A stretch of DNA of 64,000 nucleotides, taken from Pseudomonas alkylphenolica (GTDB lineage Bacteria > Pseudomonadota > Gammaproteobacteria > Pseudomonadales > Pseudomonadaceae). Shown here piece after piece: positions 18,135 to 27,020 of the stretch. The DNA lies in assembly GCF_004025535.1 (NCBI RefSeq), contig NZ_QJRG01000034.1, positions 806,001-870,000 on the forward strand. The letters run 5' to 3'. The notes beneath the pieces are model-generated. The model saw only the letters and a program-made list of their open reading frames with translations. It was not told where the DNA came from and did no database searches. A program made the position numbers and the translations under genes. The stretch's first letter is position 1. Every line of letters starts with the position of its first letter.

Positions 18135-18290
18135 TTAGTGGGTACTCAAACCTGCCGCTGCCATGAACATGCGCATCAGCCAGGCCACGATTCCCAGCGC
18201 TGTCACGCTGCCGGCCCAGATTATGGCCAGCCATCCCAGCCGTTGCCAGAGCGGCTTTTTCTCTTCATCGAAGGCGTGTTTGCCAGTCAT
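18135..18290 (-). CDS. DUF2474 small membrane protein of the cio oxidase operon
   Basis: A 51-codon gene read directly from the sequence. The protein begins MTGKHAFDEEKKPLW, has a single membrane helix (about residues 18-40, LGWLAIIWAGSVTALGIVAW) and ends in STH. GGAGGGC stands just before the start codon. It follows cioB by 12 bases and precedes the operon terminator, so it is the third gene of the oxidase operon. Small one-helix subunits accompany many bd-type oxidases (CydX, CydY, CioZ); this one has the layout of the DUF2474 group. A structural or assembly role is inferred from context. Confidence 0.85.
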   Translation of the reverse strand: MTGKHAFDEEKKPLWQRLGWLAIIWAGSVTALGIVAWLMRMFMAAAGLSTH

Positions 18291-18302
18291 GCGTGGGCCC
18301 TC

Positions 18303-19310
18303 CTAGTGGTAGCCATCCTCGTGGGTCACCTTGCCGCGGAACACGTAGTAGCTCCAGAAGGTGTAACCCAGGATGAACGGGATGATGAACAGCGCCCCCA
18401 CCAGCATGAAGCCCTGGCTCTGCGGTGGCGCAGCCGCCTCCCAGATCGAGATCGATGGCGGGATGATGTTCGGCCACAAGCTGATGCCCAGACCGCTGTA
18501 GCCCAGGAAGATCAATGCCAGGGTCAGCAGGAACGGGGTGTAGTGCGCGTTGCGTGCCACGGCCTTGAGCAAACCGTACAGGGTCACCAGCACCAGGATC
18601 GGCACCGGCAGGAACCAGAACAGGTTCGGCAGGGTGAACCAGCGCGAGGCGATTTCCGGATGAGCCAGCGGCGTCCAGATACTGACGATACCCGTCACTG
18701 CCAGCAACACCAGGGCCAATGGCCGGGCCAGGTCATGCATCTGCAACTGTAGCTTGCCTTCGGTTTTCATGATCAGCCAGGTGCAGCCGAGCAAGGCATA
18801 GGCAACGATCAGCCCCAGGCCACAGAACAGGCTGAACGGGGTCAGCCAGTCGAGGGAGCCGCCGACAAAGCTGCGGTCGACTACCTTGAAGCCTTCGATG
18901 AAGGCACCCAGGGCCACGCCCTGGAAGAAGGTCGCCGCCAGCGAGCCACCGATAAACGCCTTGTCCCAGAGGTGACGTTTTTCGGCGGTGGCCTTGAAGC
19001 GGAACTCGAACGCCACACCGCGGAAGATCAAGCCGACCAGCATCAGCATCAACGGCAGGTAAAGTGCCGACAGCACCACGGCGTAGGCCAGCGGGAAGGC
19101 GCCGAACAGCGCTGCGCCCCCCAGTACCAGCCAGGTTTCGTTACCGTCCCAGACCGGCGCGACGGTGTTCATCATCACGTCACGGTCCTGCTCGCCTTTG
19201 ACGAAGGGGAAGAGAATGCCGATCCCCAGGTCGAAACCATCCATGACCACGTACATCATGATGCCGAAGATAATGATCACGGCCCAGATCAGTGGAAGAT
19301 CAATACCCAT
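18303..19310 (-). CDS. cioB: Cyanide-insensitive quinol oxidase subunit II
   Basis: A 335-residue inner-membrane CydB-family subunit with about 8-9 hydrophobic helices. The N terminus (MGIDLPLIWAVIIIFGIMMYVVMDGFDLG) carries the conserved DGFDLGIG motif (near residues 24-31), and WDGNETWLV (about 54-62) is the usual second signature. Together with CioA it forms a bd-type quinol oxidase that tolerates cyanide. The gene starts 3 bases after the cioA stop codon, so translation is probably coupled. Confidence 0.95.
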   Translation of the reverse strand: MGIDLPLIWAVIIIFGIMMYVVMDGFDLGIGILFPFVKGEQDRDVMMNTVAPVWDGNETWLVLGGAALFGAFPLAYAVVLSALYLPLMLMLVGLIFRGVAFEFRFKATAEKRHLWDKAFIGGSLAATFFQGVALGAFIEGFKVVDRSFVGGSLDWLTPFSLFCGLGLIVAYALLGCTWLIMKTEGKLQLQMHDLARPLALVLLAVTGIVSIWTPLAHPEIASRWFTLPNLFWFLPVPILVLVTLYGLLKAVARNAHYTPFLLTLALIFLGYSGLGISLWPNIIPPSISIWEAAAPPQSQGFMLVGALFIIPFILGYTFWSYYVFRGKVTHEDGYH

Positions 19311-19313
19311 GAC

Positions 19314-20753
19314 TCAGTTCCCCTTGCTCAGGCTGGTGTGCTGACCATCGTCGTGATCATCATCGGCAGCAGAAAGCGGCCGTGCTGGCGTACGGTGCTG
19401 GCCCGGCCCGCCGGTGATGGTTTCCTCACCTTCGCCGGTTTTCGGCCCCTTGCGCACCAGTCGCATCATGTAGCCCAGGCCCGCACCGAACAGGGCGAAA
19501 TAAACCACCACGAACATCACCAGCGTGACGCCCAGCTGGGTATAGCTATGGTTGGAAACCCCATCGGCAGTGCGCATCAGGCCATAGACGACCCAGGGCT
19601 GACGGCCGATCTCGGTAGTGAACCAGCCGGCCAGGATTGCGATCAGGCCAGACGGGCCCATCCACAGGGTCAGGTAGAGGAACGGCCGCGAACTGTAAAT
19701 CCTGTCACGCTTGCGCAGCCACAGGCTCCACAGGCCGACAAAGATCATCAGCATGCCCAGGCCGACCATGATCCGGAACGACCAGAACACCACCGTGGAG
19801 TTAGGCCGGTCTTCCTTCGGGAACTCCTTCATCGCCGGTACTTGCTTGTCCAGGCTGTGGGTCAGGATCAGGCTGCCCAGGGCCGGGATTTCCAGTTTGT
19901 AGCGGGTGGTCTCGGCCTCCATGTCAGGAATGCCGAAGAGAATCAGCGGGGTCGGCTCGTCGCCGACATTTTCCCAGTGACCTTCAATGGCGGCGATTTT
20001 CACCGGCTGGTGCTTGAGGGTGTTCAAGCCATGGAAGTCACCGATCACGGCCTGAATCGGCGCAACGATCAGGGCCATCCACATCGCCATCGAGAGCATC
20101 TTGCGGATTGCCGGGTTGTCACGCCCGCGCAGCAAGTGCCAGGCCGCCGAAGCGCCGACAAAGAATGCGGTGGCAACGAAGGCCGCGGTGGCCATGTGCA
20201 GCAGCCGGTACGGGAACGACGGGTTGAAGATCACCGCGAACCAGTCCACCGGGACGACCACGCCATTGACGATTTCGTAACCCTGCGGGGTTTGCATCCA
20301 GCTGTTGGACGCGAGAATCCAGAAGGTGGAAATGATGGTGCCGATCGCCACCATGACGGTTGCGAAGAAGTGCAGGCCTCGTCCGACACGGTTCCAGCCA
20401 AAGAGCATGACACCCAGGAAGCCGGCCTCGAGGAAGAAGGCGGTGAGCACTTCATAGGTCAGCAACGGTCCGGTGATGGAGCCGGCAAAGTCGGAGAACT
20501 TGCTCCAGTTGGTGCCAAATTGATAGGCCATGACCAGGCCGGACACTACCCCCATACCGAAATTCACGGCAAAGATTTTCGACCAGAAATGGTAAAGGTC
20601 GCGGTAGACACTGTTGTTGGTTTTGAGCCACATGCCTTCGAGTACCGCCAGGTAACTCGCCAGGCCAATGGTGATGGCCGGAAACAGGATGTGAAAGGAC
20701 ACGGTAAACGCGAACTGAATTCGGGCGAGATCTAGAGCCTCTAATCCGAACAT
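19314..20753 (-). CDS. cioA: Cyanide-insensitive quinol oxidase subunit I
   Basis: A 479-residue CydA-family heme subunit of the inner membrane; it oxidises quinol and reduces oxygen. His21 in the FTVSFHILFP motif corresponds to a heme ligand of the family. The quinol-binding loop is short, as in CIO enzymes rather than the longer E. coli type, and GRQPWVVYG is present near residue 385. The C terminus is a long His/Asp-rich tail. The start MFGLEALDLARIQFAF has CAGAGGAAG upstream; the 72-codon upstream extension is rejected. An Anr box (20905-20918) lies about 150 bases upstream, in line with known Anr repression of cioAB. Confidence 0.95.
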   Translation of the reverse strand: MFGLEALDLARIQFAFTVSFHILFPAITIGLASYLAVLEGMWLKTNNSVYRDLYHFWSKIFAVNFGMGVVSGLVMAYQFGTNWSKFSDFAGSITGPLLTYEVLTAFFLEAGFLGVMLFGWNRVGRGLHFFATVMVAIGTIISTFWILASNSWMQTPQGYEIVNGVVVPVDWFAVIFNPSFPYRLLHMATAAFVATAFFVGASAAWHLLRGRDNPAIRKMLSMAMWMALIVAPIQAVIGDFHGLNTLKHQPVKIAAIEGHWENVGDEPTPLILFGIPDMEAETTRYKLEIPALGSLILTHSLDKQVPAMKEFPKEDRPNSTVVFWSFRIMVGLGMLMIFVGLWSLWLRKRDRIYSSRPFLYLTLWMGPSGLIAILAGWFTTEIGRQPWVVYGLMRTADGVSNHSYTQLGVTLVMFVVVYFALFGAGLGYMMRLVRKGPKTGEGEETITGGPGQHRTPARPLSAADDDHDDGQHTSLSKGN

Positions 20754-21110
20754 AGTGCTTCCTCTGTCAGGTAATCCGGCGTCAGGCGTTACGCCTTGGC
20801 GCCAACTGCCCCCACGGTAGTTGAGTGCGGCGAGTTGGAATTGTTCTAAAAACATCACAACGCAGGGAATTCGACCGTATGGCCAACCGTTGCAGATGAA
20901 ACTATTGATCTGGATCAACGGTTGCCAGAAAGGATAGTCCTGAACCATCCGCGCAGTTGTGTGGTTCATTGCCGCAGATCAGTTGTCACTCTTTTTGTGC
21001 GCCCCAAAACAGTGCACAAAGCGCAATTCCGGCAAATTCCTCGCAACCACTTGTTACAAACTAGTGATAATCTGCGCAGCCGTTCCCCTCGCCGAGGCTC
21101 TGTTTCGCCG
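20754..21110. other. Divergent promoter region cioA / MFS exporter
   Basis: 357 bases without a gene. They hold the Anr box at 20905-20918, the leftward leader of cioA, and the promoter of the rightward MFS gene. A near-perfect inverted repeat (CACTTGTT / AACTAGTG, 21048-21066) overlaps a GATAAT sequence just before the MFS gene and could be a further operator. Confidence 0.6.
20905..20918. promoter_or_regulatory. Anr/FNR-type oxygen-responsive site
   Basis: TTGATCTGGATCAA is an exact match to the TTGATNNNNATCAA consensus of Anr/FNR/Dnr regulators. In P. aeruginosa Anr represses cioAB at low oxygen, so the natural target is the leftward cioA promoter, although the MFS gene is also in reach. 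Confidence 0.85.
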
Positions 21111-22337
21111 ATGTCAGACCAGCCGCCGCTGTTGTTGCGCCAGCACCGTCCCTTCCTTGCGTTCTGGTTGGCGCGGGTGTGTACCGCCAGCGGTTTTCAG
21201 ATGCTCACCGTGGCCATCGGCTGGCACCTCTACCAGTTGACCGGCAACGTGCTGGACCTGGGCCTGGTGGGCCTGGTGGAATTCGCCCCGCGTGTGCTGT
21301 TCATGCTGCACACCGGACACGTCGCCGACCGTTACGACCGGCGGCGCGTGGCCGCGCTGTGCCAAAGTGCGCAGGCCCTGATTGCCCTGGCGCTGGTGAT
21401 TGGCAGCAGCACCGACAACGTCAGCCGCGAGCTGATCTTCATTCTCGCCTTCCTGCTGGGCAGCACCCGCTCCTTTGAAATGCCGGCTACCCAGGCACTG
21501 TTGCCGAACGTAGTCCCCAGCGCATTGTTTCCGCGTGCCGTGGCCGCCTCGGCGTCGGCCATGCAATCAGCGACCATTGTCGCGCCGGCAGTGGGCGGGT
21601 TTCTGTATGCCTTTGGCAGCACCTGGGTGTACGGCCCTACCGTGCTGCTGTATGTGACGGCCTGCCTGTTGACCTTGAGCCTCAAGGTCCGCCCTCAACG
21701 CCCGCAGCAAGGCCGCGCAAGCCTGGACTCGCTGCTGGCCGGCATCCGCTTTATCCGCAGTCGCCCGGACATTCTCGGGGCCATTTCCCTGGACCTGTTT
21801 GCCGTGCTGCTGGGCGGCGCCACGGCGCTGTTGCCGGTCTTCGCCAAAGACATCCTGCTGACCGGCCCCTGGGGCCTCGGGCTGCTGCGTTCGGCTCCGG
21901 CTGTAGGTGCCTTGCTGATGTCACTGTGGCTGGCGCGCTTCCCGGTGGAGCGTAACGTCGGCCGGGTGATGTTCACCGCCGTGGGAATCTTCGGAGTGGC
22001 GACCATTGCCTTTGGCCTGTCGACCTCGTTCTGGTTTTCCCTGGCCGTCCTCGCGGTGCTGGGTGCTGCCGACATGATCAGCATGGTGATTCGCGGTGCC
22101 TTTGTGCAACTGGAAACGCCGGATGAGATGCGCGGTCGGGTCAGCGCGGTTAACGGACTGTTCATCGGCGCGTCGAACCAGCTCGGTGAGTTCGAGTCGG
22201 GGCTGACCGCGCACTGGTTCGGCACGGCGCCAGCGGTGGTGCTGGGTGGGGTTGGAACGCTGCTGGTGACCGGGGTGTGGATCAAGCTGTTCCCGACGCT
22301 GGCCGGGCGCGATCATATGCACACCCGGGCCCGATAG
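21111..22337 (+). CDS. MFS exporter, EntS-like
   Basis: A 408-residue inner-membrane protein with 12 hydrophobic segments, of the MFS_3 (EntS/enterobactin exporter-like) branch. The N-terminal LRQHRPFLAFWLARVCTASG pattern and the loop-2/3 motif DRYDRRRVA (near residues 68-76) mark the MFS fold. The start at 21111 is chosen for the typical short cytosolic N terminus; the frame upstream (63 codons) has no similarity to a transporter. There is no siderophore gene nearby, so the substrate is unknown. It is convergent with the DJ-1-family gene (5-base gap). Confidence 0.82.
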   Translation: MSDQPPLLLRQHRPFLAFWLARVCTASGFQMLTVAIGWHLYQLTGNVLDLGLVGLVEFAPRVLFMLHTGHVADRYDRRRVAALCQSAQALIALALVIGSSTDNVSRELIFILAFLLGSTRSFEMPATQALLPNVVPSALFPRAVAASASAMQSATIVAPAVGGFLYAFGSTWVYGPTVLLYVTACLLTLSLKVRPQRPQQGRASLDSLLAGIRFIRSRPDILGAISLDLFAVLLGGATALLPVFAKDILLTGPWGLGLLRSAPAVGALLMSLWLARFPVERNVGRVMFTAVGIFGVATIAFGLSTSFWFSLAVLAVLGAADMISMVIRGAFVQLETPDEMRGRVSAVNGLFIGASNQLGEFESGLTAHWFGTAPAVVLGGVGTLLVTGVWIKLFPTLAGRDHMHTRAR

Positions 22338-22342
22338 GTACG

Positions 22343-22891
22343 TCACACACCTAGCTGAGCCGCCACCCGCTTGTGCACCGTCCTGCCCGCCACCTGCTCG
22401 ACCAGTGTCAGGGCAAACGCCAGCGCCGCTGCCGAACCCTGGGCGGTGATGCAATTACCGTCCACCACCACCGGCTGATCGACGAAACTGCAACCGGACA
22501 ACCGCTGGCTGACATCCGGATGACAGGTCATACGTCGTTGACGTAACACACCGAACGCCTGCAACACCAAGGGGCCTTCGGCAATCGCGGCAAAAAAATT
22601 ACCGGCCTTGGCCTGATCCACTACCCGCTGATGCAGCGGTTGGTGCGCCGCCATGTGCTGCGCAGCTTTCTCACCGCCAGGCAACACCATCAGGTCGAAC
22701 GGCTGGGCAAGCAGGTCCACCAGCATGCCGTCGGCCGTCACGCGCGTGCCACGGGCACAGGTGAGCATCCGCCGCCCTTCGATACTGGCCACCACTACCT
22801 CCGCCTCGGCGCGGCGCAACACATCGATCAAGGTCACGCATTGCAAGTCATCGACGCCTTCGGCTATTACGATCAATGCTCTGTGGCTCAT
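22343..22891 (-). CDS. DJ-1/PfpI-family protein lacking the catalytic Cys
   Basis: A 182-residue single-domain DJ-1/PfpI-superfamily protein. It aligns with DJ-1/YajL over its length: LIVIAEGVDDLQ at the start, MVLPGGEKAAQ (about 68-78) and AAIAEGPLVLQAF (101-113). The nucleophile position, Cys in AAIC-x-G/A-P of active members, is Ala104 here, and the conserved Glu (DJ-1 Glu18) is Gln17. His124 of the usual pair is kept. The start has AGGAGAA upstream. Glyoxalase/deglycase chemistry is therefore unlikely, and a binding or regulatory role is inferred. The neighbours do not tell more. Confidence 0.85.
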   Translation of the reverse strand: MSHRALIVIAEGVDDLQCVTLIDVLRRAEAEVVVASIEGRRMLTCARGTRVTADGMLVDLLAQPFDLMVLPGGEKAAQHMAAHQPLHQRVVDQAKAGNFFAAIAEGPLVLQAFGVLRQRRMTCHPDVSQRLSGCSFVDQPVVVDGNCITAQGSAAALAFALTLVEQVAGRTVHKRVAAQLGV

Positions 22892-22979
22892 GGGCGTTCT
22901 CCTGTGTCTGTCTTTCAAGCGTAGTTGATCGGAAAAACACCCTGAAACTGCGTACATCTGCTGTGTATCGCGACATTAA

Positions 22980-23008
22980 TTACCGCCAGGCGAGCATGCT
23001 GGTATGAT
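22980..23008 (+). promoter_or_regulatory. Sigma-70 promoter of the AzgA permease
   Basis: TTACCG, a 17-base spacer, and TATGAT form a plausible -35/-10 pair. It leaves a leader of about 105 nucleotides before the permease start, which contains ACCCC ... GGGGT arms (23044-23079). Confidence 0.5.
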
Positions 23009-23119
23009 GCGCGGCTTTTTTCCGACCCAGGCAAATTCCACATACCCCACGCGAGGGTCTGTGCTTTGCTGATGGGGTCGATACATTCACGGCGCCGGGG
23101 CGCGCCACGGGGAGCAGGC

Positions 23120-24415
23120 ATGCTGGAAAGGCTGTTTCAACTAAAGGCACACAACACCAACGTGCGCACCGAGATTCTTGCGGGCGTCACTACCTTCCTG
23201 GCCATGGCCTACATCCTGTTCGTCAACCCGAGCATCCTCGGCGAAACCGGCATGGACAAAGGCGCACTGTTTGTCGCCACCTGCCTGGCAGCAGCGATCG
23301 GCTCGACGACCATGGGCCTGATCGCCAACTACCCGATCGCCCTGGCGCCGGGCATGGGCCTGAACGCCTTTTTCACCTACACGGTGGTCCTGCACATGGG
23401 CCACACCTGGCAGGTGGCACTGGGTGCGGTATTCATTTCGGCGGTGCTGTTCTTCCTGCTGTCGATCTTTCGTATCCGTGAATGGATCGTCAACAGCATC
23501 CCGCTGCCACTGCGCTCGGCCATTGCTGCGGGTATCGGCCTGTTCCTGGCGCTGATCGCCCTGCACAACGCCGGTATCGTCGTCGATAACCCGGCTACCC
23601 TGGTGGGCCTTGGCGATCTCAAGCAACCGGCACCGATCCTCGCCACCCTGGGCTTCTTCCTGATCGTCGCCCTGGAGGCCATGAAGGTCCGTGGCGCGGT
23701 GCTGATCGGCATCCTGGCGGTGACCGTGACCTCCATCGTGCTGGGCTTCACGCCGTTCGCCGGCGTGGTTTCGATGCCGCCATCGCTGGCGCCGACGTTC
23801 CTCCAGCTCGACATCAAGGGCGCTCTGGATGTGGGCCTGATCAGCGTGATCTTCGCCTTTCTGTTCGTCGACCTGTTCGACAACTCCGGCACCCTGATCG
23901 GCGTTGCCAAGCGCGCCGGCCTGATGCGCAAGGACGGCCACATGCCGAAAATGGGCCGCGCGCTGATTGCCGACAGTACCGCCGCCATGGCCGGTTCCCT
24001 GCTGGGTACCTCGACCACCACCAGCTACATCGAATCGGCCGCGGGCGTGAGCGCTGGCGGCCGTACCGGCCTGACCGCCATCGTGGTCGCCATCCTGTTC
24101 CTGCTGGCACTGTTCTTCGCCCCGCTGGCCGGTAGCGTTCCTGCTTTCGCGACCGCCCCGGCGCTGCTGTTCGTCGCCGTACTGATGGCCTCGGGCCTGG
24201 CGGAAATAAACTGGGACGACGTCACCGAAGCCGCTCCCGTGGTGATCACCGCGCTGGCGATGCCACTGACCTACTCGATCGCCAACGGCATCGCGTTCGG
24301 TTTCATCTCCTGGACAGCGATCAAACTGCTCTCCGGCCGTCGTGGTGACCTGAACCCGGCGCTGGTCATCCTGTCGATCCTGTTCGTTATCAAGTTGGGC
24401 TGGTTCAACGCATGA
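23120..24415 (+). CDS. AzgA/NCS2-family purine permease
   Basis: A 431-residue inner-membrane transporter with 12-14 helices of the AzgA/GhxP group, which imports adenine, guanine or hypoxanthine with protons. Family markers are the N terminus ([19 protein letters not shown]), [19 protein letters not shown] and the [16 protein letters not shown] segment (about residues 302-317). The start at 23120 is preceded by GGGGAG and matches the family N terminus; an in-frame upstream start (23066) is not supported. Its last four bases overlap the start of trmA, so the two are co-transcribed. Confidence 0.93.
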   Translation: MLERLFQLKAHNTNVRTEILAGVTTFLAMAYILFVNPSILGETGMDKGALFVATCLAAAIGSTTMGLIANYPIALAPGMGLNAFFTYTVVLHMGHTWQVALGAVFISAVLFFLLSIFRIREWIVNSIPLPLRSAIAAGIGLFLALIALHNAGIVVDNPATLVGLGDLKQPAPILATLGFFLIVALEAMKVRGAVLIGILAVTVTSIVLGFTPFAGVVSMPPSLAPTFLQLDIKGALDVGLISVIFAFLFVDLFDNSGTLIGVAKRAGLMRKDGHMPKMGRALIADSTAAMAGSLLGTSTTTSYIESAAGVSAGGRTGLTAIVVAILFLLALFFAPLAGSVPAFATAPALLFVAVLMASGLAEINWDDVTEAAPVVITALAMPLTYSIANGIAFGFISWTAIKLLSGRRGDLNPALVILSILFVIKLGWFNA

Positions 24416-25497
24416 GTGCTGTTTTAGACCCTTCGACCTACACCCAGCAGCTCGACGCCAAGGCTGCCCGCCTGCGTGAGCTGCTGGCACCATTCGACGC
24501 CCCGGAGCCGGCAGTATTCGACTCCCCGCGCGAACACTATCGCCTGCGCGCCGAGTTCCGCCTGTGGCGCGAGAACGAACAGCGCTTCTATGCGATGTTC
24601 GCCCCGGGCGAAAAGCACACGCCGATCCTGATCGAAGACTTCCCCATCGCCAGCCTGCGCATCAATGAATTGATGCCGCGCCTGAAGGCCGCCTGGATGG
24701 CCAGTTCGGCGCTGAGCTTCAAGCTGTTCCAGGTGGAATTCCTCACCACCCTGGCGGGCGATGCAATGATCACCCTGTGCTACCACCGTCCACTGGACGA
24801 GCACTGGGAAGCAGCTGCACAGCAGCTGGCCAGCGACCTGGGCGTGAGCATCATCGGGCGCTCCAAGGGCAAGCGCGTGGTGATCGGTCGCGACTACGCG
24901 GTTGAAGAGCTGCAGATCGCCGGGCGCAGCTTCCGCTACCGCCAGCCAGAAGGCGCGTTCACCCAGCCTAACGGTGCGGTAAACCAGAAGATGCTCAACT
25001 GGGCTTATGAAGCCCTGGGCGAGCGCCAGGACGATTTGCTGGAGCTGTACTGCGGCAACGGTAACTTCACCCTGCCGCTGGCCACCCGCGTGCGCAAGGT
25101 GCTGGCCACCGAGATCAGCAAGACCTCGGTGAATGCCGCATTGCATAACCTTGACGACAACGCGGTGGACAACGTGCGCCTGGTGCGCCTGTCGGCCGAG
25201 GAATTGACCGAGGCGTTGAATGAAGTGCGGCCATTCCGTCGCCTGGAAGGCATCGACCTGAAGAGCTACGACTTTGGCAGCGTCTTCGTCGACCCGCCGC
25301 GTGCCGGCATGGACCCGGACACCTGTGAGCTGACCCGGCGCTTCGACAACATCCTGTACATCTCTTGCAACCCGGAAACTCTGGCAGCGAACATCGCCCA
25401 GTTGCACGATACGCACCGTATCGAACGCTGTGCGCTGTTCGACCAGTTCCCCTACACCCATCACATGGAAAGCGGGGTGTTGCTGGTTCGGCGTTGA
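24412..25497 (+). CDS. trmA: tRNA (uracil-54-C5)-methyltransferase TrmA
   Basis: A 361-residue cytoplasmic enzyme that makes ribothymidine at position 54 of tRNA from SAM. The RNA-binding N-terminal half leads to the SAM motif [14 protein letters not shown] (about residues 211-224), [10 protein letters not shown] (about 295-304), and the catalytic cysteine in [10 protein letters not shown] (near 325). Length agrees with E. coli TrmA (366). An ATGA overlap with the upstream purine permease means translation is coupled, a curious pairing of purine uptake with tRNA modification. Confidence 0.96.
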   Translation: MSAVLDPSTYTQQLDAKAARLRELLAPFDAPEPAVFDSPREHYRLRAEFRLWRENEQRFYAMFAPGEKHTPILIEDFPIASLRINELMPRLKAAWMASSALSFKLFQVEFLTTLAGDAMITLCYHRPLDEHWEAAAQQLASDLGVSIIGRSKGKRVVIGRDYAVEELQIAGRSFRYRQPEGAFTQPNGAVNQKMLNWAYEALGERQDDLLELYCGNGNFTLPLATRVRKVLATEISKTSVNAALHNLDDNAVDNVRLVRLSAEELTEALNEVRPFRRLEGIDLKSYDFGSVFVDPPRAGMDPDTCELTRRFDNILYISCNPETLAANIAQLHDTHRIERCALFDQFPYTHHMESGVLLVRR

Positions 25498-25567
25498 TTC
25501 ACGTGTTGCGGGCGTCGGCTCCCCCGGCGCCCACAACATGCTGTTAACCTCAAGGAGCACTGCCCCG

Positions 25568-26473
25568 ATGGACCAGTTCAGCGCCATGCAGGCCTTCCGC
25601 CGGGTCGTCGAGCAGGGCAGCTTCAGTGCTGCAGCAAACCTCACAGGTCAATCCCACACGGTGCTGTCGCGCCAGGTGAAGAACCTCGAACGCCAGTTCG
25701 GCAGCCAGTTGCTGAACCGCACTACCCGCCGCCTGCAACTGACCGAGGCAGGGACCCTCCTCTACCGCCACTGCGTAGAAATCCTCGATCAGATGGATGC
25801 CATGACACTGGAGCTTTCCGAGCACCAGCAGCAGCCGTGCGGCACCTTGCGCCTGAGCGTGTCCAGCGCGTTTGGCGAACTGGAGCTGGGGCATTGGCTA
25901 CCGGGCTTCGTCGAGCGCTTTACCCAGTTGCAGATCGAACTGAGTTGCACGGACCGCTTCGTCGACATGCTCGACGAGGGCATCGACCTGTGCCTGCGGG
26001 TTACCGACCATCTGCCGGACTCAAGCCTGGTGGCACGTACGCTGGCACCAAGCGATGTGGTGCTGGTCGCCGCTCCCTCTTACCTCAAGCGCCTGCCGTC
26101 GCAGATCAGCGCCGACAATCTGGGCGACCACCCGTTGCTCGGTTACAACCGCCTTGCGCAGCCGCAACGCCTGCGCCTGACAGGGCCCTCGGGCAGCCAG
26201 CGCGACGTGCTGATGCCCACGCGGGTCAGCGCCAATTCGCCGATGGCCTTGCGCGCGGCGGCCATTGCCGGGCTGGGTATTGCCAGCTTTGATCGCTTCA
26301 TCGTTCACGATGCGTTGCAGGATCAGCGTCTGGTGCAACTGCTGTCAGACTGGCGGCAACCGGCGCGCACGCTGTATGCGCTCTACCCGCAAAGTCGCTA
26401 CCTGGCGCCCAAAGTCCGTGTGCTGCTGGATTATGTACAGGACTACTATCGCCTGCCGCGCTGGCCGGCGTGA
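25568..26473 (+). CDS. LysR-family transcriptional regulator
   Basis: A 301-residue DNA-binding protein with an N-terminal winged HTH (residues 1-60; SFSAAANLTGQSHTVLSRQVKNLE) and a periplasmic-binding-like effector domain. It belongs to the CrgA/DhcR-type subgroup that often controls a neighbouring small enzyme gene. AAGGAG at 25551-25556 supports the start at 25568; the open frame runs 46 codons upstream, overlapping trmA, but that part is not LysR-like. The secreted cupin gene 100 bases downstream on the same strand is the likely target. Effector unknown. Confidence 0.9.
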   Translation: MDQFSAMQAFRRVVEQGSFSAAANLTGQSHTVLSRQVKNLERQFGSQLLNRTTRRLQLTEAGTLLYRHCVEILDQMDAMTLELSEHQQQPCGTLRLSVSSAFGELELGHWLPGFVERFTQLQIELSCTDRFVDMLDEGIDLCLRVTDHLPDSSLVARTLAPSDVVLVAAPSYLKRLPSQISADNLGDHPLLGYNRLAQPQRLRLTGPSGSQRDVLMPTRVSANSPMALRAAAIAGLGIASFDRFIVHDALQDQRLVQLLSDWRQPARTLYALYPQSRYLAPKVRVLLDYVQDYYRLPRWPA

Positions 26474-26573
26474 TTTGTGCTGCTATAGCACAAGTCATGG
26501 ACCTTTCTGTGCGTATTTCTGCAGTAACCGTTCCATTAACCTTCGCCCAACTCAACCAACGAAGGTTCTAACA

Positions 26574-27020
26574 ATGAAAACCCTGAACATCACCCTGGCC
26601 AGCCTTGCTCTCGCCGCCTTTGCCGCTGGCGCTGTGGCCCAGAGCAAGCCCGCTGCAGATGCCCTTGTCTCGTACCCCAAGTCCGCCCTGCAATGGCAGG
26701 ATGTGCCTGGTACCAACGGCGCTGTCAGCTACGCCAACACCGAGGGCGACCTCTTCGGCAAAGGTAACTACTCGGCGTTTGTCACCTTCAAGGCTGGCAC
26801 CGACAATGGACTGCACACGCACAGCAAGAACCTGCCGACTGTTGTTCTGAAGGGCACCTTCTACGCCGTTATCGACAAGGTCCGCACCGAATACCCGGCC
26901 GGCTCGTACTACAACCTGCCGGCCAACCTGGTGCATGAAAGCGGCTGCACCGCGGCCGCCGATTGCCTGCTGTTCCAGTACCAGAGCGACGCGTTCGACC
27001 TGGTACCGACAAAAGGCTGA
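26574..27020 (+). CDS. Secreted cupin-domain protein (DUF4437-like)
   Basis: A 148-residue protein with a clear Sec signal peptide (about residues 1-22, cleavage after AGAVA) and one cupin barrel. HTHSKNLPTVVLKGTFYAV (from about residue 83) is the first cupin motif with His ligands, and NLPANLVHE (near 117-125) the second. Two cysteines (CTAAADC) could form a disulphide in the periplasm. It is probably metal-binding; no reaction is known to me. GAAGG stands upstream of the start. Its stop codon abuts the stop codon of the next gene on the other strand with no gap. Confidence 0.8.
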   Translation: MKTLNITLASLALAAFAAGAVAQSKPAADALVSYPKSALQWQDVPGTNGAVSYANTEGDLFGKGNYSAFVTFKAGTDNGLHTHSKNLPTVVLKGTFYAVIDKVRTEYPAGSYYNLPANLVHESGCTAAADCLLFQYQSDAFDLVPTKG

